From Gonium pectorale (lineage: Eukaryota > Chlorophyta > Chlorophyceae > Chlamydomonadales > Volvocaceae): a DNA stretch of 11,814 nucleotides. Shown one piece after another: positions 6,601 to 11,814 of this stretch. The DNA lies in assembly GCA_001584585.1 (NCBI GenBank), contig LSYV01000049.1:225998-237811 (forward strand), in the 5' to 3' direction. Position numbers and translations under genes: made by a program. Within the stretch, counting starts at the first letter, position 1, and each line of letters starts with the position of its first letter. The notes beneath the pieces are model-generated. The model was not told the DNA's origin and ran no database searches. It was given only the letters and a program-made list of their open reading frames with translations.

Positions 6601-8862
6601 TCCTGCCATCCGACCCAATCTCGCTCCCCGCTCCCCTCTTCCCCCTCCTCCCTTGCCCTCAAACGGTGTCCCGTCGCCCAGCTTACATCTGCATGCCACC
6701 CCCGCCATGCCCTCTCCTTCACCAATCATCAATGGTGCACCGATGTAGCATTATTCTCTAAAGCTGCATTGCTATGAAACGAGTCTTCTTTTAGTTTCCC
6801 TCATCCATTCAGCCAACCAACTAATTGTCGTTTAAGGCTGGTGCCCCAGCCACTACTGTAGTCCCTCCTTTCAGCACACAGGCACACAGATCTGTGCCAA
6901 AGTCGCCCGTACATGCGTACCTTCGGCACATTCAAAATTGATCGCCAGGATCCAGTCGCCACGGGGATGTAGCTCTGTGAGGCGATTTCCCCGAGCGCCA
7001 GTATCATCTCATGCAGCCGCCAGGACGTGATTACCAGTTGCTGGTCTGCAACAGTAGCGGGCAAGGCAAGCAAGGCGAGGGCCAGGACGGGGCGGGACAT
7101 GCATGCAACATTATGAACGTGAAAGGTAAAAAAATGCAACAGACAGCAGGAAATTCACCACAAACACATTCGTCGGTGTATGAGTTGTATCGTGAGAATC
7201 AGGCGCCCTGATGATAAGGGTCAGTGTGATTTGGCTGTTACCCAGGGTGGTCTGAAGAAGCAAAATAACCACTAAAAGCTTTGCCCAAGGAGCTGTTCGG
7301 GCGACCAATAAGCTGACTGCTCCCATAACCAGTAGTGTATTTGTACAGACGGGTGACACGCACGTTGGGCACACTCCACACACCAAACGATCCAATCCGC
7401 CCAGTACGCACGCAGCCCCCATACAAGCAGCACACACGCAAGTCAACCTGCCAACAGTGCGCTAGATAGCTTGGTACACCGCCCTGCCAGAGAGGGAGAT
7501 AGGTGATGACTTGCACCGACCTGTCGCCCCGAGGGTCTTGTCATTCGCACGTTTCGCCAGTCTCTGAGCGACGTGTCTTGGCAGCGTGTAGTTGAGGGTC
7601 GTGGCAATCAGGTCGCCCGTCTGGAAGCGCACCCCAGACGGCGGGAAGTCCACACGTGTCGCATACAGCCTGCCACCGGCTAACTCAACCAGCTCGTAGG
7701 TGTAGGGAGAAAGGGGCCGCCCGGATTCGGTGACGTAGACAGACACCCGAACGGCTGCGAAGAGACCATGGGATGGTCAGCAGTTAGTGGCAACGGTCGA
7801 CGGCTCTCTGGGGAGCCTGCTGCCTGTAATCTAGATCTGTTCGATCTGTTAGATATCCATAATCCCATCACTCGATGGTCACCAAAGGTCGTGGGTTCGG
7901 ATCCCGTATTCCAACGCGGGATTGAGCAGTGGCATGATTGCGCAAGCAGTCATGAGCCCATAGCTTGGGGGCCAAACCTGCGAAGCGCTGGCCGTGATGG
8001 CCACTCTGCTGAATCCAGGCACATGACCAGGGGCGTAAGTCAGGCATGGAGGGGGCGGTGGAGGATACACCATCGGAAAAAACCCCGGTGGGAGTGATCC
8101 CTCAACAAGAGGACCAGTACCATACTTCCTCCCTTCAGACACACAATGGTGTATGTTCACACGTAAACTTTACTTCACTTCATCTGTACGCTCAACAGCA
8201 GTTGCTGGATGGGAGAGGTTAAATGCATGTTGGATGAATGCCTTGCCGCAGACACAGTGCCCTTGCCACCCAAATGAACTGCCTGGGCATCATGCATATA
8301 ATGAATCCCCCTCCTCATGCCCCATGTCTCCCCTTACTCCCAGTGCCACCACCCACCCATCCACCCGCCTCTGCCCCCCACCCCGATACGCCCTACCCCA
8401 ACCCGTCTGGCATCCCCCAACTTCCTCCACTCCTATAGGCCACTAGCAAGTCCCTTCCTGCCCCAACCTCAGCTAAACATGGTGTACCTTTGGTCTCATC
8501 AATAAGATCAAGCAGTACGTTGACGAGGTTAGCATCAGTGGACGTTGGCGAGGTTTGCACGGGGACTGATGATGGCGGTAGTGGTTTCTCAAGAGTTGGG
8601 GGCGGTACGGCTATGGCTGGGCGCTGCTTGGCTGCTGGTGGCGGGGACAGGGCCAGAGGTGGCAGGGTAACGGCCCGGGGTGCACCACGTGGCTGTCGTT
8701 TGGCCATGGACAGCGGGACCTTGGGCAGTGCTGGTACGCCTGGGGAGGATAAAAATTTCTTCTCGCTCGTGTCGAGGCTCAAGAGCGACTTTGCTTCTCT
8801 ATACCTGCTGACAGCAATCCTAGTAGGCCGACCAGAAAGGCAAGGAACAACACCAGCTTCAT
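3310..8862 (-). CDS. Peptidase M11 (gametolysin/VMP-like) secreted metalloprotease homologue, 12 exons, probably catalytically dead
   Basis: I reconstructed this by chaining minus-strand exons with GT-AG borders and matching phases: 8862-8805, 8739-8488, 7754-7521, 7045-6921, 6047-5859, 5604-5410, 5306-5169, 4857-4755, 4525-4374, 4184-4003, 3788-3729, 3601-3310. The total is 1980 nt, 659 residues plus TAA, close to the roughly 640 residues of gametolysin. The order is signal peptide (1-19), proline-rich segment (20-103), propeptide-like region (about 104-286), protease domain (about 287-482) and C-terminal region (483-659). The family call rests on FREIAHNVGLSR followed by GDRSDLMG, then SAPQAYKAGW, GYDSGL and WIHEYN, which follow the M11 order as I know it. 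Known family members cleave cell-wall or extracellular-matrix glycoproteins outside the cell. Eight N-glycosylation sequons fit secretion. Two metal ligands are Arg, so proteolysis is doubtful. Least certain are the exon 3 donor (GTCGGT), the start of exon 8 (4857 or 4839) and the 3' end. Confidence 0.82.
3729..3788 (-). CDS. M11-like gene exon 11: short C-terminal exon
   Basis: This is a 60-nt exon, phase 2 at both ends, with acceptor GCATGCAG and donor TTTG|GTAAGA. Joined to its neighbours it encodes TRTTSPGGYDSGLTYDKGLW. GYDSGL followed by Trp and then HEYN is a recognisable M11 C-terminal pattern. It is too short to show as an open reading frame and appears only when spliced in the right phase. 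Confidence 0.72.
4003..4184 (-). CDS. M11-like gene exon 10: C-terminal beta region, part 1
   Basis: The acceptor is TGGCGTCAG, directly after in-frame stop codons, so the exon cannot extend further upstream. It encodes AYKAGWAMPKVQINISAF, then EARSYRVDSMSIG and KTFIRLTLGNVN, then IYISYR. Taken with the previous exon, SAPQAYKAGW resembles the M11 segment after the active site where the chain returns to beta strands. The donor is CAG|GTGCGA, phase 2. It contains one sequon (NIS). Confidence 0.75.
4374..4525 (-). CDS. M11-like gene exon 9: second half of the metal motif and Met-turn
   Basis: With the last base of exon 8, the exon opens AHNVGLSR: the central His (CAC, 4523-4521) and Gly are kept, and the third-ligand position is Arg (CGT, 4505-4503). 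After DCFIEEL comes GDRSDLMG, whose Met (4433-4431) sits at the Met-turn position. The exon ends NATERIVCLSAPQ at donor CAG|GTACCT, phase 0. An alternative acceptor (GTACAG, exon start 4498) is in the same phase and would remove exactly nine codons containing the motif. Confidence 0.78.
4755..4857 (-). CDS. M11-like gene exon 8: first half of the metal-binding motif
   Basis: The exon ends DADPDVANVFREI plus the first base of the next codon, at donor ATAG|GTAAGG. FREI is the first part of the metal motif: the position normally held by His (Gln in some VMPs) is Arg, codon CGT at 4764-4762, followed by the conserved Glu at 4761-4759. The start is ambiguous between two phase-compatible acceptors, AACAG (4857) and GTCAG (4839), which changes the product by six residues. 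Confidence 0.72.
5169..5306 (-). CDS. M11-like gene exon 7: protease domain, middle
   Basis: The exon has 46 codons, phase 0 at both ends, acceptor TGTCATCTCCAG and a strong donor T|GTAAGC. It encodes IVNELTTAGC and VFRTKIFIFPFRPEAIGANITGA, a helix followed by a very hydrophobic strand, as expected before the active-site helix of a metzincin-like fold. It contains a sequon (NIT). Confidence 0.68.
5410..5604 (-). CDS. M11-like gene exon 6: protease domain, N-terminal part
   Basis: The exon has 65 codons, phase 0 at both ends, with acceptor CTCGCTCCAG and donor AAG|GTGCGC. It reads VCSYGFLRFQPEMN, then FGPIDIPCKG, then a helical AFMAMWEEAERYLDNFTK. The arrangement of a CSYG-like motif, a strand and an IPC motif is what I expect in M11 proteins. 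The last residues carry a sequon (NFT). Confidence 0.75.
5859..6047 (-). CDS. M11-like gene exon 5: start of the mature region
   Basis: The exon has 63 codons, phase 0 at both ends, acceptor CCTGCAG and donor CAG|GTGGGG. It encodes AQLNVTSLTFLFQSPDC, a beta-strand pattern, then LRQAWYN and SPMAATLQQYCQ. Gametolysin-family proteins begin the catalytic domain with a hydrophobic strand, then a helical stretch leading to a Cys-Ser-Tyr-Gly-like motif. Here that motif follows directly in the next exon. It contains one sequon (NVT). Confidence 0.7.
6421..6728. repeat. Pyrimidine-rich low-complexity block in intron 4
   Basis: The plus strand is strongly C/T over about 300 bp (runs such as cccctcttccccctcctccc), so the minus-strand transcript is G/A-rich. 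An open plus frame (6279-6761) through it is a composition effect with no domain signature. Confidence 0.6.
6921..7045 (-). CDS. M11-like gene exon 4: propeptide/linker
   Basis: The acceptor GCTACTGTTGCAG has a pyrimidine-rich tract and the donor is AAG|GTACGC. The exon enters in phase 1 and leaves in phase 0. It encodes residues about 182-223, including LVITSWRLHEMILALGEI and YIPVATGSWRSILNVPK. I recognise no motif. It is included because its borders and phases fit both neighbours; it is the least supported exon of the set. Confidence 0.5.
7521..7754 (-). CDS. M11-like gene exon 3: propeptide-like beta segment
   Basis: The acceptor TCTCTTCGCAG is preceded about 20 nt upstream by a CTGAC branch-point-like sequence. 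The exon encodes residues 104-181, including ESGRPLSPYTYELVELAGG and VRFQTGDLIATTLNYT, alternating hydrophobic and polar as in a beta barrel. M11 proteins carry such a segment between signal peptide and protease. It has one sequon (NYT). The exon is 234 nt, phase 1 at both ends. The donor I chose (ACAG|GTCGGT) matches the next exon's phase; GTGCAAG, a few bases downstream, is a better-looking donor but gives the wrong phase for the next exon. Confidence 0.65.
7785..8160 (+). repeat. tRNA-derived SINE-like sequence inside intron 2
   Basis: gtgggttcggatcccgt at 7891-7907 folds as a tRNA T-arm: a 5-bp stem with two wobble pairs around a 7-base loop, and ggttcggatcc matches an RNA polymerase III B box closely. 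A looser A-box-like tagtggcaacgg lies at 7785-7796. The spacing of about 98 bp is long for a tRNA, and no complete cloverleaf is visible, so this is not a functional tRNA. Read on minus, the B box gives the peptide YGIRTHDLW, an artefact commonly produced by tRNA-derived SINEs. The end of the element is a guess. Confidence 0.45.
8303..8460. repeat. C-rich low-complexity block in intron 2
   Basis: The plus strand is dominated by C with short cacc and catcc repeats. It lies between the SINE-like sequence and exon 2 of the M11-like gene, and the transcript strand is correspondingly G-rich. Confidence 0.6.
8488..8739 (-). CDS. M11-like gene exon 2: proline-rich segment
   Basis: The exon encodes residues 20-103, rich in Pro with Ala, Ser, Thr and Lys (for example TLPPLALSPPPAAKQRPA and LEKPLPPSSVP), then an acidic end, NVLLDLIDETK. 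Pro-rich, probably hydroxyproline-glycosylated stretches are typical of volvocine wall and matrix proteins and are reported in VMPs; here this is inference from composition. The exon is 252 nt, a multiple of three, and is phase 1 at both ends (donor GTACAC), so skipping it would keep the reading frame. Confidence 0.7.
8805..8862 (-). CDS. M11-like gene exon 1: signal peptide
   Basis: The exon starts at ATG (8862-8860) and encodes MKLVLFLAFLVGLLGLLSA, a Lys followed by an uninterrupted hydrophobic core ending in small residues, a textbook secretory signal peptide. It ends in phase 1 at a GTATAG donor. Without splicing, the frame meets TGA nine codons later. The next intron is only 65 nt and ends in a strong TTTTTATCCTCCCCAG acceptor. 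The unspliced overlapping reading from further upstream (a MARCYEAG start) lacks a signal peptide, so I prefer this start. Cleavage is probably near the Ala-Gly at the exon junction (inference). Confidence 0.75.
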
Positions 8863-9069
8863 AACAGCGCGCCATTCATGTAGCTTGGAAGCAAATCGAG
8901 AACGCATTCATTACGTGTTCACGAATGCTATTGGAGGTCTTTCCGTCGACGCATTGCTGGAGTGCTGCTGCTGGTTATGGCGGGTTGCAGAACAAACTTG
9001 CGGTCGGGAGTCTCAACCCTTGGGGCGCGCAAGCAAGGTCAGCGTGCCGTACAGGTCACAACTTACTGC

Positions 9070-9249
9070 TCAAAAGCATTCTTTGAAGCCGCCAGGCAGC
9101 AAAGCGCGTCCGCAAATTATTGGGCCCGGAAACGACGCCCCGGTTTCACGCTTGGCTGCTCTTGCCTCTTTCTTGTTTTCCAACCCAGCACACTCAAGCA
9201 AATACCGGACGTTGCTGAGGGAGCCGAAGTCTGCCCTGCGAACGAAGCT
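9070..9249 (-). other. Possible exon of an unrecognised minus-strand gene
   Basis: This is a 59-codon frame between stops. It reads SFVRRADFGSLSNVRYLLEC, then GLENKKEARAAKRETGASFP and GPIICGRALLPGG, with protein-like composition. A plausible acceptor, TTCGTTCGCAG, ends at 9236. The only strong donor nearby (GCA|GTAAGT) lies just after the in-frame TGA, so the exon cannot be closed cleanly. It is upstream of the M11-like gene in the same orientation. I do not recognise it. Confidence 0.2.
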
Positions 9250-10006
9250 CTATAGTTCTTGGCAAAGGCGCCTTCCTTCCTGGTTCCCGACACCAACGTG
9301 GTGTACACTGTCGCAAACATGTGATATTGTGGGGGCTGGGATATACAGCCCCGCCCCAGCCTTTTCTTAAAGCAAGGTTTGTAGCAGCGACAGCCAGGCA
9401 GCCCGGCGACAATGAATATGTGACAGGTAATACGCACGTATCGTTCTTAAAAAGTCATTGCCAGTCGTCTAGTTGTGTCTTCCCACAACCACTGGCTACC
9501 GCGCAACAACGTCATATTGCAGCGTCCAGCAGTTGTTCGCTCTCTGCGGGGCCCCAAGTGCGATTTACATAACCACGCACGGTGTTCTCATGATTTCGAT
9601 ATTTAAAGTTCCTCGGCCACCTAAGACATGGTTCGTTGCTGGGCTGCCGTGTGGGTGGCAGGAACTGGGCTAAGAGCATTGGTAGTGGTGGCCATGATGG
9701 CCCAAGTGTGTGACCTAAACTCCCTTGACTCCTTCTCAACAACTCAGCGCTTGGCACTGCCCAACACCCCCTCCTCTCCCTCTCTGAGCCCCGGCATGCG
9801 ACCGATCCCCACCACCACCACCACCACCAACCGCACGTACGCGTGCGCTTGCAAATGCCCCGCCCCTTCCTCATTCCCGGGCCTTCATATTCCGACCGAC
9901 TCCCGCTCACCGCGCAATGCCACAGACGCACCCCTCCTCCCTCTTCCTGGTTCCCTGGGTTGCAACAGACCCTTAACCCTGATGTGGCCGGCATGACTTA
10001 ATAGGC
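9250..10006. other. No supported gene; low-complexity DNA
   Basis: Long open frames on both strands over 9512-9996 overlap a C/T-rich stretch (about 9715-9960) and an ACC microsatellite, so they are explained by composition. I see no motif, signal peptide or convincing exon chain. Confidence 0.45.
9811..9829. repeat. (ACC)n microsatellite
   Basis: Six perfect ACC units follow gatccc and lead into accgcacgtacgcgtgcgc, a near-palindrome. The repeat reads as poly-Thr on plus and poly-Trp/Gly on minus in the overlapping open frames, marking those frames as spurious. Confidence 0.9.
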
Positions 10007-10024
10007 GTGTTCAGGGGAGAGGAC

Positions 10025-10115
10025 GGCAACTCGGTGGTGGTGGACCGTTCCCTGCAGGGGAGACGGGAGCACGGGACAGGGGAATGCAACTCGGGGGCGG
10101 TTGACCGTTACCGGG
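10025..10115. repeat. Short imperfect tandem repeat next to the first long repeat
   Basis: ggcaactcggtggtggtggaccgtt (from about 10025) recurs as tgcaactcgggggcggttgaccgtt (from about 10085), about 60 bp apart. The second copy runs directly into the left end of the long direct repeat at 10107. Confidence 0.7.
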
Positions 10116-10300
10116 GCCAACAGTCGCAAACTGCACCCTACGACCCCTTAGAAACGGCCCGGACCGCTTCCGATCAGTACTGTAGTGCTAAAGGGTGGTC
10201 GCTGAATCTGACTTTCGTCAGGCTGTTTTTCGCGATGGTCGGGCCGGCCCGATATTGAGCCTGCACCTGCGCGACTTGTCACAATCGCTACTTGTTGTTA
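10107..10300 (+). repeat. Long direct repeat, copy 1
   Basis: This copy matches 10882-11114 in order and orientation: gttacc, agtcgcaaactgca.cctacgaccc, cgctgaatctgact, ttcgcgatgg, tcgggccggcccgatatt, ctgcgcgacttgt, aatcgctacttgttgtta. It is shorter than copy 2, chiefly by a GC-rich section before cgctgaatc. No coding potential is recognised. Confidence 0.85.
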
Positions 10301-10881
10301 TACGTGTCTCCTAGAAGATCAAAGCCGGGGTCTACAGTAGCTGTGGAGGCGCTGGACGCTCGCAGTGTGATTGGCGCGTCGTTTGAGGCCCACGCAGCTC
10401 GCACAGAGGCCTTGAGAGGCGCGCCCAGCCCCCCGATAGCTTAATTTGCGGCTGCCCATTGCTGCCCGGAAGTGTAAAGGGTGGCAACGTTAGGCATGGG
10501 CACTAGCGACCTGCAGCGGGCCCTTCCGCGGGCGTCCCAGGATCAGGTTCTGAGGGGGAGACGTACCTTGAGTATCTATAAACTCATTCCATCATGACCA
10601 TGGTGGTTACACGCCACGGGGCTTGTGGCGAGGAACAAGGCCACGCCCAAACCCTCCCAAACCACGCCCTATGCCCACAAAATGCCCTATTCCCGTGTTA
10701 TGACCCAAGTACAACGCTCGACAGCCGAGGAACTCTGCACCACTCCAGGCATGCCTGGCTTAACCACGCCATAACCCACGCCAGGAAGTGGCTGGTTCCA
10801 TTCCCATCACGCTCTACTCCGTTTCCTGAATGCATTCTAGACAAAGCTTTGCTAACGCGTCCATGCCCCGCGTCTCCCCTG
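10301..10881. other. Spacer between the long direct repeats, no recognised gene
   Basis: The only sizeable open frame (plus, from 10594, 137 codons) runs into the second long repeat and is rich in short ccacgcc/cccaaa motifs. No reverse transcriptase, transposase, primer-binding site or polypurine tract is visible, so the repeats cannot be called LTRs. Confidence 0.5.
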
Positions 10882-11114
10882 GTTACCTGGGACAAAAGTC
10901 GCAAACTGCATCCTACGACCCTTCAGAACCGGCCCGGGCCGCTTCTGTTTAGCACTGCAATGCCAAGGGGTACCCTAGGGGCCCTGCTGGGCCCTCAGGC
11001 TCGCTGAATCTGACTACGTCGTTTCGTGAGGCCGGCTTTCGCGATGGTAGGGTCGGGCCGGCCCGATATTTCGGCTGCGCCTGCGCGACTTGTTGTAATC
11101 GCTACTTGTTGTTA
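10882..11114 (+). repeat. Long direct repeat, copy 2
   Basis: This is the second copy of the element at 10107-10300, about 775 bp downstream in the same orientation. It has about 40 bp of extra sequence, including ggggccctgctgggccc, itself a small hairpin. Similarity ends abruptly after acttgttgtta, where the G-rich region starts. The sequence between the copies (10301-10881) has no recognised gene. Confidence 0.85.
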
Positions 11115-11119
11115 TGGAT

Positions 11120-11157
11120 GCATAGGCGCCAATGGCGCGGGGCGGGGAGGCTCGGGC
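11120..11157 (+). repeat. 38-bp hairpin-bearing repeat, copy 1
   Basis: gcataggcgccaatggcgc followed by a gggaggctcgggc stretch matches 11777-11814 with two visible differences. The core gcgcc-aat-ggcgc is a 5-bp inverted repeat with a 3-base loop. Confidence 0.85.
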
Positions 11158-11776
11158 GTCGGCGGGGCGGGGCTGAAAGGAGAAGGCGATGGCGGGGCCG
11201 GGCTGGGTGGCAGGGAAACGGCGGCGCGGGGCAGGGCGCCTCAGGCGCCTCAGGCGGTGGCGTGGCCGCGATGGGCATGGCGGCGGGACTCTCGGCAGCC
11301 CAGTGTTAGCCCCTGCGGCCAATGACAGCGAAGGTTTGTCAGCTGGAAGCACCATTTGCTCCAGCGCATGGCTGAGCGAGGTCGCTGCGCGGCCTGGGTG
11401 TTTAGGTTTTCTTGCTGCGCGCGTAGTACAAGATCATTCATATGCAGCACGAGTTGGGGTGAAACCTCGAGTCGCGCGGGCTCAAGAAACTGAATGGGTC
11501 ATCAGGGGCTAGGAGAGAAGCGCGAGCACACACCACCCGTTTCAAGGCCTAACCACCGTAGAAGGCGGCCCCGGGACTAGCAGTTCCAACACGCCGGGCA
11601 CGCAAGCCGTAGATCCAAACCAGACCCTCACCTCACAACCCGGTCCAGTGCAGCCCGGGGCGCGGCGCGGCGCGGGGCTGGGAGGCTCAGGCGGAGGTGG
11701 GGCTGGGATGGGCGGGCGGCATTTGCGACACGGGCGCCAGCCGCACGGGGCTGGGGGCTCAGGTGCTGGCGGGGAG

Positions 11777-11814
11777 GCATAGGCGCCAATGGCGCAGGGC
11801 TGGGAGGCTCGGGC
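11777..11814 (+). repeat. 38-bp hairpin-bearing repeat, copy 2, running off the window
   Basis: This is the same element as at 11120-11157, still matching at the last base of the window, so the repeat unit (period about 657 bp) probably continues beyond the edge. Confidence 0.85.

Larger units (their letters stand above)
11115..11814. other. G-rich, Gly-coding-like region without a supported gene
   Basis: The plus strand is strongly G-rich (ggcggggcggggctg, gcgcggcgcggcgcggggc at about 11660). The plus frame at 11026-11325 becomes Gly/Ala/Arg-rich after the 38-bp repeat, as any such DNA would. Between about 11330 and 11640 base composition is ordinary and I see nothing identifiable. Confidence 0.5.

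Noticed and set aside
7238..7446. Minus-strand frames in intron 3 (around FASSDHPG and TTLGNSQITLTLII)
   Set aside because: A good acceptor (TTGCTTCTTCAG) exists, but there is no donor giving the phase needed for exon 4, and exons 3 and 4 already match directly.
7785..7907. Functional tRNA gene
   Set aside because: Only a T-arm and B box are convincing; the A box is mismatched and too far away, and no acceptor stem or anticodon arm can be paired.
8393..8875. A single-exon 160-residue reading of the Pro-rich region starting MARCYEAG
   Set aside because: It lacks a signal peptide and reads through a strong donor and acceptor; the spliced version from 8862 gives a perfect signal peptide in the right phase.
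8885..9370. 161-codon plus frame
   Set aside because: It has no recognisable motif, and its composition is mixed and Cys/Trp-rich at random; it probably is open by chance.
9628..9996. Plus and minus open frames across the ACC microsatellite
   Set aside because: They translate the microsatellite and C/T-rich DNA into Thr or Trp/Gly runs; both strands are open over the same low-complexity stretch.
10594..11007. 137-codon plus frame
   Set aside because: It extends into the long direct repeat, where the other copy has no equivalent frame; there is no protein signature.
10107..11114. LTR retrotransposon
   Set aside because: The copies differ in length, do not start TG or end CA, and no primer-binding site, polypurine tract or enzyme frame lies between them.

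Overview
The window looks like nuclear DNA of a green alga, most likely a volvocine/chlamydomonadalean species. The evidence is one long, intron-rich minus-strand gene with GT-AG introns whose spliced product is a peptidase M11 protein. M11 is the family of Chlamydomonas gametolysin and the Volvox extracellular-matrix metalloproteinases (VMPs). The family call and exon chain come from reading the sequence; nothing was aligned or searched.

Layout. Positions 1-660 hold a two-level tandem repeat: units of about 133 bp paired into a 267-bp period, with a stray degenerate copy near 1036-1143. Positions 1144-3300 have no gene I can support, only short repeats, although the 3' UTR or a last alternative exon of the M11 gene may lie at 2890-3309. 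Positions 3310-8862 (minus strand) carry the M11-like gene. I reconstruct 12 exons with matching phases that encode about 659 residues: signal peptide, proline-rich segment, propeptide-like region, metalloprotease domain and C-terminal beta-rich region. One large intron holds a tRNA-derived, SINE-like sequence; three introns or flanks hold pyrimidine-rich low-complexity blocks. Positions 8863-10000 have no assigned gene, though one short minus-strand stretch near 9070-9249 looks like a possible exon. Positions 10000-11814 are repeat-rich: a pair of long direct repeats (10107-10300 and 10882-11114) carrying the same perfect palindrome, and a G-rich region with a 38-bp hairpin-bearing repeat at 11120 and again at the window edge.

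The most notable observation is in the M11 gene. After splicing, the expected metal site HExxHxxGxxH reads RExxHxxGxxR: the first and third metal ligands are arginine, while the catalytic Glu, the central His, the Gly and the downstream Met-turn are kept. All twelve exons remain open. This suggests a fold-retaining pseudoprotease of the algal extracellular matrix rather than a decayed gene. The motif is split by a 229-bp intron, so no single open reading frame shows it.
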